The notes: generated from the sequence alone by a model not told the origin. Counted from the first letter of the stretch, positions 1 to 9,476 are shown. The stretch: DNA of 58,249 nucleotides from Chlorobiaceae bacterium (GCA_013334525.1 JAAXXK010000013.1:1-58249), one strand, 5' to 3'. A program made the numbers and translations.

Positions 1-103
1 CGAATCAACTCCTCTTTCCTCAAACGGCTTTTTCGGTGTATATTCCGCAAGGAATTTTACTGGTGGTAACGATGATGTAAATGCACCGAACCTCTCTTGC
101 GCA

Positions 104-790
104 ATGAGTCATTTGTATAAAACGGCAAAAATCGACCATGACCCTAACCGACTGGATTACCGGTTCGAGTTCGCGCGCAAGTCCATCCACCTCTCTTCGC
201 TGCTGATCCCGCTGATCTACTGGTACATCGGCAGGAAACAGGCGCTGCTGATCATTGTTCCGATCACCGCCGGGTTTCTGTTTGTTGATGTGTTCAAGAA
301 TTTCATTCCCTCCCTTTCAAAGTGGTACCATGAAACGTTCGGCTCCATGCTCAGGCACCACGAGCTGAACAAAGAGCGCCTGCACCTTAACGGGGCGACA
401 TGGATAACCCTGTCTGCTCTCATATTGATCGCTTTTTTTCCTAAAACGATCGCCGTGGCGGCGTTCGCGATGGTGTCTGTCTCCGATACAATGGCTGCGC
501 TGGTCGGAAAGAAGTTCGGTCGTCACCGGTTCGGGGAAAAAAGCCTTGAGGGCAGCCTTGCTTTTTTCATCAGTGCGTTCATCGTGGTTTCTGTCGTACC
601 GGGACTGCTGCTTCCTGTCGGCGCAATAATGGCGCTGGCAGGCACCATTGCCGAAGCGTTGACCATCAGGATCGATGGCCTGAAAATCGACGACAACCTC
701 ACGGTCCCCATAGCCAGCGCACTGGCCGGCATCGCCTGTTATGCATGGCTTTTCCCTTCGGCGATGGGTACCATCCTCTCTTTTCCATAA
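104..790 (+). CDS. CTP-dependent polyprenol/phytol/diacylglycerol kinase-like membrane protein (SEC59/DGK1/VTE5 family)
   Basis: A 228-residue polytopic membrane protein with about six or seven hydrophobic segments. The family signature sits around residues 125-155 (VSVSDTMAALVGKKFG followed by KSLEGSLAFF). This is the CTP-binding region shared by dolichol kinase, yeast Dgk1 and plant phytol/farnesol kinases. Family members phosphorylate a lipid alcohol in the membrane; in a phototroph, phytol or farnesol salvage is a reasonable substrate guess, but the sequence does not decide it. It is often labelled phosphatidate cytidylyltransferase in automatic annotation. It is followed 15 bp later by the Sua5 gene on the same strand, so the two are probably co-transcribed. 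Confidence 0.75.
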   Translation: MSHLYKTAKIDHDPNRLDYRFEFARKSIHLSSLLIPLIYWYIGRKQALLIIVPITAGFLFVDVFKNFIPSLSKWYHETFGSMLRHHELNKERLHLNGATWITLSALILIAFFPKTIAVAAFAMVSVSDTMAALVGKKFGRHRFGEKSLEGSLAFFISAFIVVSVVPGLLLPVGAIMALAGTIAEALTIRIDGLKIDDNLTVPIASALAGIACYAWLFPSAMGTILSFP

Positions 791-805
791 TCATCCGGGC
801 CGGTC

Positions 806-1756
806 ATGCAGACCTTCGTCACCGATTCGCCTGAAGAGGCCGCCGCCTGCCTGAACCGCGGCGAAACGGTAGCGTTTCCGACAGAAACCGTGTACGGCCT
901 TGGGGCTGACATTTTCCGCGCCGAATCGATTGCCGCCATTTTCAAGGCCAAGGGCCGCCCTTCGGACAACCCGCTGATCGTGCATGTACAAAGCCCTGAC
1001 ATGATCAATGAGGTCGCAAGGGAGATCAATGAAGCTGCCAGGATCCTCATCGACCGCCTTTTCCCCGGCCCATTGACCCTGGTGCTGAAAAAACGCAGCT
1101 CAGTGCCCGATATCGTATCGGCCGGACTTCCGACGGTTGGCGTCCGCTGTCCGTCGCACCCGATAGCCTCGGCATTCCTCGGTTTTTGCGACCATCCGGT
1201 CGCCGCTCCGTCGGCCAACCTCTCCGGCAGGCCAAGCTCCACCGACTGGAAAACCGTTTATCACGATCTCGGAGGTAAAATCGATTGCCTCCTGCGAGGA
1301 GCGCCAAGCACCATCGGCCTCGAATCGACCATCGTGGACTGCTCGGTCGCCCCCCCGCTCCTGCTGCGGAGCGGAGCGGTGAGCATAGAGCGACTCCTGG
1401 AGTTGATTCCTGAAATGAAAATCGCTACATCCTGCCTGCCGGGCCAGGCACCGAAAAGTCCCGGCATGAAGTACCGGCACTACTCCCCTGAAGCCGCCAT
1501 CGTACTTCTCGACGCTCCGTCCCTTCAACTGCCCGCCGATCCCCACTCAGCCTGGATCGGCCTTTCGGCATTGCCGGAAGGGCTGATGCATTCACTCAGA
1601 TGCCACTCTGCCGATGAGTACGCGAGGGTACTGTTCGGATTTTTCCGCACCTGCGATGCACAAAATATCCACACAATCTATTGCGAACTCCCACCCGAAC
1701 AGGGCATAGGAAGGGCTATTCGCGACAGGCTGTTCAAGGCTGCGGGAAAGAATTGA
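806..1756 (+). CDS. L-threonylcarbamoyladenylate synthase (Sua5/YwlC)
   Basis: Makes threonylcarbamoyl-AMP from threonine, bicarbonate and ATP, the first step of the t6A37 modification of ANN-decoding tRNAs. The 316 residues cover the YrdC-type catalytic domain (about residues 10-195, with PTETVYGLGAD near the N-terminus and KGRPSDNPLIVH) plus a C-terminal Sua5 domain joined by the SPGMKYRHYSP linker. This is the long Sua5 form rather than the short TsaC form. The gene is 15 bp downstream of the lipid kinase gene. Its 3' end runs into a 9-bp-period repeat block. Confidence 0.93.
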   Translation: MQTFVTDSPEEAAACLNRGETVAFPTETVYGLGADIFRAESIAAIFKAKGRPSDNPLIVHVQSPDMINEVAREINEAARILIDRLFPGPLTLVLKKRSSVPDIVSAGLPTVGVRCPSHPIASAFLGFCDHPVAAPSANLSGRPSSTDWKTVYHDLGGKIDCLLRGAPSTIGLESTIVDCSVAPPLLLRSGAVSIERLLELIPEMKIATSCLPGQAPKSPGMKYRHYSPEAAIVLLDAPSLQLPADPHSAWIGLSALPEGLMHSLRCHSADEYARVLFGFFRTCDAQNIHTIYCELPPEQGIGRAIRDRLFKAAGKN

Positions 1757-1762
1757 AGAAAA

Positions 1763-1930
1763 GGACCAAAAGGACTCAAAGGACTTAAAGGACCTAAGGA
1801 AAGAAAAGAAGAGTGATTTTCGGAGAATCGATCTTGTTCTGCGTCGTTTTGGTCCCTTATGTCCTTTTGGTCCCTTTCCCTGTTTTTTTGGTCCCTTTCT
1901 TCAATCTTCCTTTTGGTCCTTTTTCTTTCT
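1763..1930. repeat. 9-bp-period GGAC repeats in inverted arrangement between convergent genes
   Basis: GGAC starts at 1763, 1772, 1781 and 1790, an exact 9-base period with unit GGACYNAAA. After about 55 bases the complementary form appears (GTCC at 1852, 1861, 1870, then more irregular copies to about 1930). Left and right halves could pair into a long imperfect hairpin. The element lies between the convergent Sua5 and HhH-protein genes, so it may act as a bidirectional terminator. The same unit recurs at 19463 and a related unit at 53922. Confidence 0.75.
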
Positions 1931-1937
1931 TCTTGCC

Positions 1938-3938
1938 TCAAAACTTCAGCATACATCCAACATGAAACGAACTCGGCGATGAGGTGGCTCGCTGGTCGTT
2001 GCCGGTGCCGCAGACTTTGCGGTCGCCGTACCAGGTGGTTTCGTATTTGGCCGACAGTCGGAAATTATGAGCTGCTTCGTAACTGACCATGGCAAACATC
2101 GCTTTTCCCCTGCCAGAATATGAGTTCAGCGAATAGACCAGCGGCAGGTCGTCCTCATAGGAGTAAAGGGCCGCATCGTAACTGTCGGTATCAAATCGGG
2201 TAAAGCGGGTTTTCAGGGCAAGGGTGCCGAGCGTGCAGTCGAGCTGCCCGTAAAGGAGCCATCCGTCATCGCGCTGCATCCTGTCGATATACCGGCTTTC
2301 GACGCTTTTATACTCCCCTTTGGTCTTGAGGGTGAGCACTGAAGTTAGCCTGGTTTTCAGGCCGAGCTGCACCCGGTTCGTGGTTTTCGGCACCGGCATG
2401 ACATACTCGAGAACCTCTCCAGCGTCGTTCTGAATGGCCGTCTCTTCCTTCTGTTTATGCTGGTAAAGGGCGTCCCAGGTCATTGCGCTGCTCTGGCGCC
2501 ATGTGGTGTAAAGGCGTGCGTCGTGGCCTGATGAGGGTAGCGCATAGGTGCTGCTGAGCTCGGGAAACCTGAAGATGTCGTACGATGCCCCTACGTTCAG
2601 GTTATCCAGAACCCTGGCTTTCAGGCCGAGATAGAATCCCTCTTCGTCCGCTCCATCACCACCTCGTTCGGCAAACACGCCGGCGAACGGGGAGTAGTAG
2701 CCAACGGCGTACTGACGCATGGATGCCACACCGGTAATTCCCTGGCCGAGATCGGCCTGCACGCCGCATATCCACGACAGGGCATCGGGGGCGCGGGTAC
2801 CGGCGGCTTCGCCAAACACCTGCACCGCCCTGTAAACGACGCTGGCCTCGACCGAACCGAGCCGGCGGCCCTGATCCAAGCCACCAAGCCATTCGAGGGG
2901 CAACCCGTAGCGATAGCTTGCCAGGGTGGCGCCAATGCCGGCTTTCAGGTCGCCGTGGCGGTACTTGTAGCGCAGATTGAACCCCTGGACATCCTGGCTC
3001 AGGTCATCCTTTTTGGCAATCTCATATGCTGTCCGGTGATAGCCGGTCGAAGAGAGGCTCGTGACCACTCCGCCATCAATGGTGGCATCGACCTTGTTGT
3101 GCGACTTAAACGCCGTGATTTCAAAAGGCCCGGGAGAGAGCGTCACAGCTGCCCCCTGCAGGAAGTTCTCTTCAGCAGCAGAGGTGTATGGGCGAAGCGC
3201 CGGAGAAAAGAGCAAAACCCCGTCGACGGCGTCGGTACCCTTGGAAAAATAGCGCCCCTGGCCGAAGAGCAAACCCTGCCCGAAGCTTAGCCGATAATCG
3301 CCGACGACCGCCTGGCTCAGGATGCCGAGCTGTTCTGCATGAACGCTGAAAGAGAGGAAATCTCCAAATCGGGGTTCGCCGATATCGCTCTCCTGGACGA
3401 AACTGACACCGTAATTCGATGTGCCGGCCTGAACGCGGTTGTAAACGCGCCGGTTATCCCCTGCATACTTGCCGTTTTCAATGCCCAATCTCGGTGGAAC
3501 CTCCCAGAATACGCGGTTGATAACGCTGCCCTTGAACTGATCGGCAGCTTTTTTCCCGGACCTGGCTTGCGCCGTTTCGAAGGTGAAATACTGGGCGACG
3601 CGCCTTGCGCCGGCTGAGCCGATTACCGCTTCAAGTTCTACGGCTGAGCCGATCGGGCCTTGCCGCTGCCGCCACTGGACGATCCTGGCAGCGTCGGCCG
3701 GGGTAAGCAGAGGCAGCCTGAGAAGCTGCTCCTCGCTTGCAAGGTTGAGCTGGACAGGGTTCATGCGTAAATCATGCAGGAGCCCGACCAGCTCTTCTGC
3801 GTTGCCTTCCGGTTCGGCGCGTTCGAAAAGCTCTTCGACGGATTCATTGGCCAAAACTGCTGGTGGCGTCGCAAAACCGATGCACAGCAAAGCTACCGCA
3901 GCCACGCAACGGTAGAGAGGGGTATGATGGTAATTCAT
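1938..3938 (-). CDS. Outer-membrane beta-barrel-like protein with N-terminal helix-hairpin-helix domain
   Basis: A 666-residue protein with a Sec signal peptide (about residues 1-30, hydrophobic CVAAVALLCIGFATPP, then ANES). Residues about 35-115 resemble the ComEA/GspK-type HhH region (LNLASEEQLLRLPLLTPADAARIVQW). The rest is rich in alternating aromatic strands such as YRLSFGQGLLFGQG and ends in a terminal Phe, consistent with an outer-membrane barrel. Function is unknown. An exported HhH could bind DNA or simply be a structural module. The gene stands alone, transcribed toward Sua5 with the repeat element between them. Confidence 0.6.
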   Translation of the reverse strand: MNYHHTPLYRCVAAVALLCIGFATPPAVLANESVEELFERAEPEGNAEELVGLLHDLRMNPVQLNLASEEQLLRLPLLTPADAARIVQWRQRQGPIGSAVELEAVIGSAGARRVAQYFTFETAQARSGKKAADQFKGSVINRVFWEVPPRLGIENGKYAGDNRRVYNRVQAGTSNYGVSFVQESDIGEPRFGDFLSFSVHAEQLGILSQAVVGDYRLSFGQGLLFGQGRYFSKGTDAVDGVLLFSPALRPYTSAAEENFLQGAAVTLSPGPFEITAFKSHNKVDATIDGGVVTSLSSTGYHRTAYEIAKKDDLSQDVQGFNLRYKYRHGDLKAGIGATLASYRYGLPLEWLGGLDQGRRLGSVEASVVYRAVQVFGEAAGTRAPDALSWICGVQADLGQGITGVASMRQYAVGYYSPFAGVFAERGGDGADEEGFYLGLKARVLDNLNVGASYDIFRFPELSSTYALPSSGHDARLYTTWRQSSAMTWDALYQHKQKEETAIQNDAGEVLEYVMPVPKTTNRVQLGLKTRLTSVLTLKTKGEYKSVESRYIDRMQRDDGWLLYGQLDCTLGTLALKTRFTRFDTDSYDAALYSYEDDLPLVYSLNSYSGRGKAMFAMVSYEAAHNFRLSAKYETTWYGDRKVCGTGNDQRATSSPSSFHVGCMLKF

Positions 3939-4047
3939 CGATAGGGGTCGATGTATTCCGGAAACAAAACCTTTTCAGGACCTTCAGCTCACCACCGTCT
4001 GCCGTGCGATCTGATCGCGACGGCAAACATGCGCAATTACAAGATAA

Positions 4048-4791
4048 TTACTTCTGACCACAAAGCCTATAGAGCTGTTCCACCTCTTTGCGGCTCAGGT
4101 AACGCCACTCGCCTCTCCTGAGTTCTCCCGGCGTAAGGCCTGCATAGGCGACCCTGTCGAGCCGCTTTACCTCAAAGCCGAGCGAGTCGAACATGCGCCG
4201 TACCTGATGGTTCTTGCCTTCGTGGATGCTGACAAGCACGCTCATCCCATCGTCGAGAATCTTGGCCCTGCATGGGCTCACCTTCTCTCCGGTGTCTTTC
4301 AGCCTCATGCCCGCCGTCAGCTGCTGCAGCATAGCGGGGGGGAATTTCGTATCGAGCGCAGCCAGATACTCTTTCTGTACCAGCGATGAAGGGTGCATCA
4401 ACAGGTGCGCCAGGGTTCCGTCGTTAGTCAGGAGCAGCAGGCCGGTGCTTTTCCTGTCGAGCCGTCCAACCGGGAATATCCGCTCCCGAACGTCGATGAA
4501 GTCGAGGATCTGTTGACGGTCACGTTCGTCATGGCTCGTGGTGATGACGTTTTTCGGCTTGTTGAAAAGAATGTAAACCTTATGCTCTTCGGGCTTGGCC
4601 AGAAAATTTCCGTCGACGACAACCTCGTCGTTGCGCGGATCAACCTTCAGGCCGGGCTCGACGATGATGCTCCCGTTCACCATCACCTTGCCTTCAAGCA
4701 CCATCTGATCAGCTGCACGCCTTGAGGCCACGCCGCACATTGCCAGATATTTATTGATCCTTACCTTCTCTTCCAGTACCTGCTTCTTCAT
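4048..4791 (-). CDS. rluB: Ribosomal large-subunit pseudouridine synthase, RsuA/RluB family
   Basis: Converts a specific uridine of rRNA (23S U2605 for RluB) to pseudouridine. It has an N-terminal S4 RNA-binding domain (RINKYLAMCGVASRRAADQMV, about residues 11-50) and a catalytic domain with the family aspartate motif PVGRLDRKSTGLLLLTNDG (about residues 105-123). At 247 residues it fits RluB better than RluE. The ATG overlaps the scpB stop by four bases (ATGA), so the two genes are translationally coupled, a pairing common in bacteria. Confidence 0.9.
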   Translation of the reverse strand: MKKQVLEEKVRINKYLAMCGVASRRAADQMVLEGKVMVNGSIIVEPGLKVDPRNDEVVVDGNFLAKPEEHKVYILFNKPKNVITTSHDERDRQQILDFIDVRERIFPVGRLDRKSTGLLLLTNDGTLAHLLMHPSSLVQKEYLAALDTKFPPAMLQQLTAGMRLKDTGEKVSPCRAKILDDGMSVLVSIHEGKNHQVRRMFDSLGFEVKRLDRVAYAGLTPGELRRGEWRYLSRKEVEQLYRLCGQK

Positions 4792-5471
4792 TCATTATCC
4801 TTTGTTTCGCTGATTTCATACTCTTCACGGGCAATATCATCCCCTGCAGATGCCAGATACTCCTGCTCCTCGTGCTCCTGGAGAATCTCCTTGATTTCGC
4901 GCAGCTTCGGCAGGTCCTTGAGGCTCGACAGGTGGAACAGGTCGAGAAACCCGGCCGTCGTCCCGTACTGCAGCGGCCTGCCGGGAGCCTCTGCTCGCCC
5001 CCTCACCTCGATCAGCCCGCGGGCAAGCAACCTGTCGATCGCGTAATCGGGGCTCACCCCCCTGATCTGGTGTATATCGCCTTTGGTGATCGGCTGGTGC
5101 CACGCCACGGCTGCCAGCACTTCAAGCATTGAGCGCGAAAGACGCCGCTGAATGACCGGTGCAAGCAGTTTACGTATGAGATCGCCATATTCGGGTTCGC
5201 TCAGGAATCGGTAACCTCCCGCAATCGAATGGATACGGAAGGTACGCCCGGTTGCCTCGTAGTCGCGATTAAGGAGCTCGACGGCCTTTTCGACATCGCT
5301 GTATTTGAGGTCCAGGCCGGCAAGTTGACAGATGGTCTGATAGGAAATAGCCTCTTCTGAAGCGAAAATCAGGGCTTCGATGGACTGGAGGAGTTGTCGA
5401 TCCTGATCCTGCACGATGCTTGCTTGTTTAAAATAAACTGAGGGCTCCTGCTGCTCCTTCAGGAACAGCAA
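4788..5471 (-). CDS. scpB: Segregation and condensation protein B
   Basis: ScpB is the winged-helix subunit that joins ScpA and SMC in the condensin complex for chromosome organisation. The winged-helix core is clear (SIEALIFASEEAISYQTI; then MLEVLAAVAWHQPITKGDIHQIRGVSPDYAIDRLL). The start is uncertain: the longest reading frame uses TTG at 5471 inside the hisA 3' end, and GTG at 5414 is an alternative just before the conserved region. Downstream it is coupled to rluB. No scpA is present in the window. Confidence 0.88.
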   Translation of the reverse strand: MLFLKEQQEPSVYFKQASIVQDQDRQLLQSIEALIFASEEAISYQTICQLAGLDLKYSDVEKAVELLNRDYEATGRTFRIHSIAGGYRFLSEPEYGDLIRKLLAPVIQRRLSRSMLEVLAAVAWHQPITKGDIHQIRGVSPDYAIDRLLARGLIEVRGRAEAPGRPLQYGTTAGFLDLFHLSSLKDLPKLREIKEILQEHEEQEYLASAGDDIAREEYEISETKDNE

Positions 5472-6241
5472 CCCTTCTTGCGGGCTGTGGAGAAATCGCC
5501 GTCGATCCCAAGCCCCTGTTCATAGGCATACCACATCTCCTGGCATGGGAAATTGGCTTCGTAGAGAGCTTTGCCGATGATGACGGAATCAACGCCGAAC
5601 CGTTCCAGCAGCCTGAGTTTGTTCAGGTCTTCGGAACTGCTGACACCTCCGGAGGCGGTCACCTTCATGCCGGCCTTTTCGGCAAACGCTCGGGTTGTTT
5701 CGTAACCGACACCCTGCAACATACCGTCACGCGTGATATCGGTGTAGATGATCCGCTCGACCCCGAGTTTTTTCATCTCAAGGGCAAGCTCATAATCCTT
5801 CATGCCGCTGGCCTCTGTCCAACCCTTGATCTTAGGCTCGCCGTGTTCGGCATCGATGCCTACGACGATCTGGGAAGCACGATATTTCTTCAGGAGATCA
5901 ACGATGAGTCCGGGATTGGTTACGGCCGCCGATCCGATGACAACTCGGCTGACGCCGATATCGAGGTACTTCGCCACGGCCTCGACGGAGCGGATGCCGC
6001 CGCCGACCTGGATCGGTATGTCGAGCATGGTGACGATCTCGCTGATCTTCTCGAAGTTGACCAGTTCACCGGTCAAGGCAGCATCGAGATCAACAATATG
6101 AAGCATCTTGGCGTTCTGCTTTCTCCAGATGACCGCCATGTCGCACGGGTTGTCGAGATAGATCTTCTTCTGGGTAAAATCTCCCCTGGTCAATCTGACG
6201 CACTTGCCGTCCTTTATATCAATAGCAGGAATAATCAACAT
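5459..6241 (-). CDS. hisA: Phosphoribosylformimino-5-aminoimidazole carboxamide ribotide isomerase
   Basis: Catalyses the Amadori rearrangement of ProFAR to PRFAR, the fourth step of histidine synthesis. The (beta-alpha)8 barrel carries the catalytic aspartates in PAIDIKDGKCVRL (residues 5-17) and in GIDAEHGEP, with phosphate-binding VGGGIRS and ASGGVSS loops. Its 260 residues include a short Cys-rich C-terminal extension (RKKGCCS). It follows hisH with a 21-bp gap, and its 3' end overlaps the longest scpB reading frame. Confidence 0.96.
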   Translation of the reverse strand: MLIIPAIDIKDGKCVRLTRGDFTQKKIYLDNPCDMAVIWRKQNAKMLHIVDLDAALTGELVNFEKISEIVTMLDIPIQVGGGIRSVEAVAKYLDIGVSRVVIGSAAVTNPGLIVDLLKKYRASQIVVGIDAEHGEPKIKGWTEASGMKDYELALEMKKLGVERIIYTDITRDGMLQGVGYETTRAFAEKAGMKVTASGGVSSSEDLNKLRLLERFGVDSVIIGKALYEANFPCQEMWYAYEQGLGIDGDFSTARKKGCCS

Positions 6242-6262
6242 AACTTGTAAGGCCTAAACGAC

Positions 6263-6871
6263 TTAAAACTCAGCAAAATTTTTCAGCACCTGCAGGCCCG
6301 CTTCAGAGCTCTTTTCAGGGTGGAACTGTACAGCGAAAATACCATTTTTTTCAATGGCCGAGCAGAAATTTTTTCCCGCGAAACTGGTGGTGGCGGCAAT
6401 GCTGTCGGCAGCATCGGGGCTGCAGTAGTATGAGTGTACAAAATAGAACCACGAATGGTCGGGAAGATTGCGAAAAAGAATCGAATCCTCCCTGCAGATA
6501 TCTGCGGAGTTCCAGCCAATCTGGGGAATCTTGTCGGTACTGCTCCTGAACTGGAGAACTGTGCCGGGGACTATGTCCAGCCCTTTGTGCGCACCCATCT
6601 CCTCGCTGCCCGTCAGGAAAAGCTGCATCCCGAGGCAGATGCCGAGTACGCTCCGCCCCTTGTCGATGTGCTCCCTGATGGCTTCGGTAAACCCGAGCCT
6701 GTTCAGTGCCTCCATCGCAGGACCGAAAGCCCCTACACCCGGAATCACCACCTTGTCGTAACCGGAAAGCTCTGAAGCTTTGTCACTGACGGCCGCCTTG
6801 ACGCCGAGATAATCGAAAGCCTTGTGCACTGAACGGAGGTTTCCTGCACCGTAGTCGGCAATAAATACCAT
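6263..6871 (-). CDS. hisH: Imidazole glycerol phosphate synthase, glutaminase subunit
   Basis: Supplies ammonia from glutamine to HisF for imidazole ring closure. It is a class I glutamine amidotransferase: oxyanion region PGVGAFGPAM, nucleophile Cys in GICLGMQLF, and His/Glu in VQFHPEKSS near the C-terminus. Length (202 residues) is normal. hisF is not in the window. hisH begins the leftward hisH-hisA-scpB-rluB run. It is divergent from nfnA, with 192 bp between them. Confidence 0.96.
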   Translation of the reverse strand: MVFIADYGAGNLRSVHKAFDYLGVKAAVSDKASELSGYDKVVIPGVGAFGPAMEALNRLGFTEAIREHIDKGRSVLGICLGMQLFLTGSEEMGAHKGLDIVPGTVLQFRSSTDKIPQIGWNSADICREDSILFRNLPDHSWFYFVHSYYCSPDAADSIAATTSFAGKNFCSAIEKNGIFAVQFHPEKSSEAGLQVLKNFAEF

Positions 6872-7063
6872 GAAAAAGAGATTAAATCATTCCTGACAGC
6901 CGTCCGGGAGCAAAAAAAATATTGTCCCGCCCTGAAAAAGCGTCAACCCCGCTTTTTATTAAGAAGTTCGCGCCGTATTATATAAGATTCTGTGGCTTCC
7001 AAATTTTCCTTGCTTCCCTGAAAGCCATTCCAATCCACATATCACGAGAAATCGCAAGAACCA

Positions 7064-7909
7064 ATGTACAGGATTGTTTCCGCTATTTTTTTAGCTGAAA
7101 ATATTAAAAAAATCGAAATAGAGGCCCCACGGATCGCAAAAAAGCGAAAAGCAGGCCAGTTCGTAATGCTCAGGAATGAGGCCAACGGGGAGCGCTTTCC
7201 CCTGACTATCGCCGATTCCGATCCTGAAAAAGGAACCATTACGATCATTGCCCAGGGAGCAGGGAAATCGACCAGGGAGCTTAACCGCAAAGAGGTCGGC
7301 GACACGATCGCCGATGTGGTCGGGCCTCTCGGGACGCCTTCCCATATCGAGAATTTCGGCACAGCCGTCAGTATCGGCGGCGGCGTCGGCACGGCCATCG
7401 CCTATCCTACGGCGGCGGCGCTTAAACAGGCGGGCAACTATGTGATCACCATCAACGGTGCCCGCAACAAGGATCTGGTCATTCTCGAAGAGGAGATGAA
7501 GGCGGTCAGCGACGAAGCCTACATCACCACTGACGATGGTTCCTACGGATTCAGTGGTTTTGTTACGCAGAAGCTGCAGGAGCTTATCGATTCAGGCCGG
7601 AAAATCGATTTCGTACTGGCCATAGGGCCGATCCCGATGATGAAGGCCGTAGCCGAGGTGACCCGTCCCTACAACATCAGGACCATGGTCAGCCTCAACC
7701 CAATCATGATCGATGGTACCGGCATGTGCGGTGGCTGCAGGGTCACTGTAGACAACCAGATCAAATTCGCCTGCGTCGACGGCCCTGAATTCGACGCCCA
7801 TCTTGTCGATTTCAAGAACCTTTCCGACAGAAACAGGATCTACCTGCACGAAGAAAAACAGTCCGACGAAGCCTTCGCGCACAAATGCAGGCTGCCACAA
7901 CATACATAA
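7064..7909 (+). CDS. nfnA: NfnA-type ferredoxin-NADP(H) oxidoreductase small subunit (also called sulfide dehydrogenase beta)
   Basis: FAD- and [2Fe-2S]-containing subunit of the electron-bifurcating NADH-dependent ferredoxin:NADP+ oxidoreductase. It has an N-terminal FAD domain (FPLTIADS), a nucleotide-binding domain with GGGVGTAIAYP, and a C-terminal cluster motif GTGMCGGCRV followed by FACVDGPEFD. Length (281 residues) is typical. It is followed by nfnB after 108 bp. In a green sulfur bacterium the complex would balance NADH, NADPH and the ferredoxin reduced by photosystem I-type reaction centres. Confidence 0.88.
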   Translation: MYRIVSAIFLAENIKKIEIEAPRIAKKRKAGQFVMLRNEANGERFPLTIADSDPEKGTITIIAQGAGKSTRELNRKEVGDTIADVVGPLGTPSHIENFGTAVSIGGGVGTAIAYPTAAALKQAGNYVITINGARNKDLVILEEEMKAVSDEAYITTDDGSYGFSGFVTQKLQELIDSGRKIDFVLAIGPIPMMKAVAEVTRPYNIRTMVSLNPIMIDGTGMCGGCRVTVDNQIKFACVDGPEFDAHLVDFKNLSDRNRIYLHEEKQSDEAFAHKCRLPQHT

Positions 7910-8017
7910 GCCCTGCCAACCAGCACAATTCACCGAATTTGCCTGCCCTCCGGTGCCGCTTGAACGGCACTCGGCGGAGCGGCTTGTCATGAAAAAACGT
8001 TTCACTGCAAAACAGCC

Positions 8018-9472
8018 ATGATCATGGACGCACGAAATATCACGACCAAAGAACGCCTTGCCATTCCCCGCCAGGAGATGCCGGCCCAGGATCCGGACAT
8101 CCGGAAGGGCAACTTCCAGGAGGTGCACCTTGGCCTGACTCCCGAACTTGCTCAGATGGAAGCCCTGCGCTGCATCCAGTGCAAAGACCCTGTCTGCATA
8201 GCGGGATGCCCGGTCAACATCAAGATTGACCAGTTCATCAAACTGATCGCTGAAGGCAATTTCATGGGCGCCGTCCGGAAAATCAAGGAGGATAACGTGC
8301 TCCCTGCCATCTGCGGTCGCGTCTGTCCCCAGGAGGACCAGTGCGAAAAGGTGTGCGTGATAGGCAAAAAACGTGAACCGGTAGCCATCGGCAACCTCGA
8401 ACGCTTCGTCGGCGATTACGAGCGCCTCACCGGCCAGAGAGTCGATCCTGAAATGGAGCCCCCGACTGGTAAAAAGGTGGCCATCATAGGCAGCGGCCCC
8501 GCCGGATTGAGCTGCGCAAACGATCTGGCCCGGTTCGGCCACAAGGTGGTCGTGTTCGAAGCGCTCCATGAACTCGGGGGCGTGCTCATGTACGGCATCC
8601 CCGAGTTTCGCCTCCCAAAAGAGATCGTCAGGGACGAACTCGACGGACTGCGCAGGATGGGCATCGAATTCAGGACCGACGTCGTGGTCGGAAGGACCAT
8701 CACCATCGACGAACTGATGGAAGAGGAGGGATTCGATGCGGTATTCATCGGCGTAGGAGCCGGCCTGCCATGGTTCATGGGCATCCCCGGTGAAAACCTG
8801 GTCGGCGTACTCTCGGCCAACGAGTTCCTGACAAGGGTCAACCTGATGAAAGCCTACGCCTTCCCTTCGAGCGACACCCCGGTATTTGACTGCAAGGGAA
8901 AAAGCGTCGCGGTGTTCGGAGGCGGCAACACGGCCATGGACGCCGTCCGCACGGCAAAAAGGCTCGGTGCCAAGCACGCATACATCGTCTATCGCCGTTC
9001 CGAAGCGGAAATGCCTGCCCGTGAAGAGGAGATCCACCATGCGCAGAAGGAGGGTATCGAGTTCCTGCTGCTGAACATACCCCTTGAATTCATCGGCGAT
9101 GAAAAGGCCTGGCTGACCGGCGTAAAGTGCCAGAAGATGGAACTCGGCGAACCCGACGATTCGGGACGACGCAAACCCGTTCCTGTCGAAGGCTCAGAAT
9201 ACCTGCTGCCGATAGACATGGCGGTCATATCGATCGGCAACGGCTCCAACCCGCTGATCAAGCAGACCACGCCCGATATCGAGGTCAGCAGGAAGGATAC
9301 GATCGTCGTCAATGTCAACACGATGGAAACCTCGAAAGAGAACGTCTATGCCGGAGGCGACATCGTCACGGGCGGCGCCACGGTGATCCTCGCCATGGGT
9401 GCAGGCCGTACTGCGGCGGCAGCCATCAACGAAAAACTCGCCGGCACGGCAAAACACTATAACGAGTGGTGA
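8018..9472 (+). CDS. nfnB: NfnB-type NADPH-binding subunit / glutamate synthase small-subunit-like protein
   Basis: Large subunit partner of NfnA. The N-terminal cluster domain has the GltD pattern (CIQCKDPVCIAGCP near residue 49; CGRVCPQEDQCEKVC near 92). Then comes the FAD Rossmann motif IIGSGPAGLSCA, an NADPH-binding motif GGGNTAMDAVR and a C-terminal FAD loop YAGGDIVTGGATV. Its 484 residues match GltA-type homotetrameric glutamate synthase small subunits, which is how it is often labelled; the adjacent nfnA favours NfnB. The start could be the ATG at 8018 or at 8024. Confidence 0.88.
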   Translation: MIMDARNITTKERLAIPRQEMPAQDPDIRKGNFQEVHLGLTPELAQMEALRCIQCKDPVCIAGCPVNIKIDQFIKLIAEGNFMGAVRKIKEDNVLPAICGRVCPQEDQCEKVCVIGKKREPVAIGNLERFVGDYERLTGQRVDPEMEPPTGKKVAIIGSGPAGLSCANDLARFGHKVVVFEALHELGGVLMYGIPEFRLPKEIVRDELDGLRRMGIEFRTDVVVGRTITIDELMEEEGFDAVFIGVGAGLPWFMGIPGENLVGVLSANEFLTRVNLMKAYAFPSSDTPVFDCKGKSVAVFGGGNTAMDAVRTAKRLGAKHAYIVYRRSEAEMPAREEEIHHAQKEGIEFLLLNIPLEFIGDEKAWLTGVKCQKMELGEPDDSGRRKPVPVEGSEYLLPIDMAVISIGNGSNPLIKQTTPDIEVSRKDTIVVNVNTMETSKENVYAGGDIVTGGATVILAMGAGRTAAAAINEKLAGTAKHYNEW

Positions 9473-9476
9473 ACCC

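Noticed and set aside
739-1242. Long minus-strand frame opposite sua5
   Set aside because: Shadow of a clearly recognised gene; no family features of its own.
7592-9040. 482-codon minus-strand frame opposite nfnA and nfnB
   Set aside because: Covers two well-conserved genes on the plus strand; sequence is His/Asp-rich with no family, typical of a GC-driven shadow.
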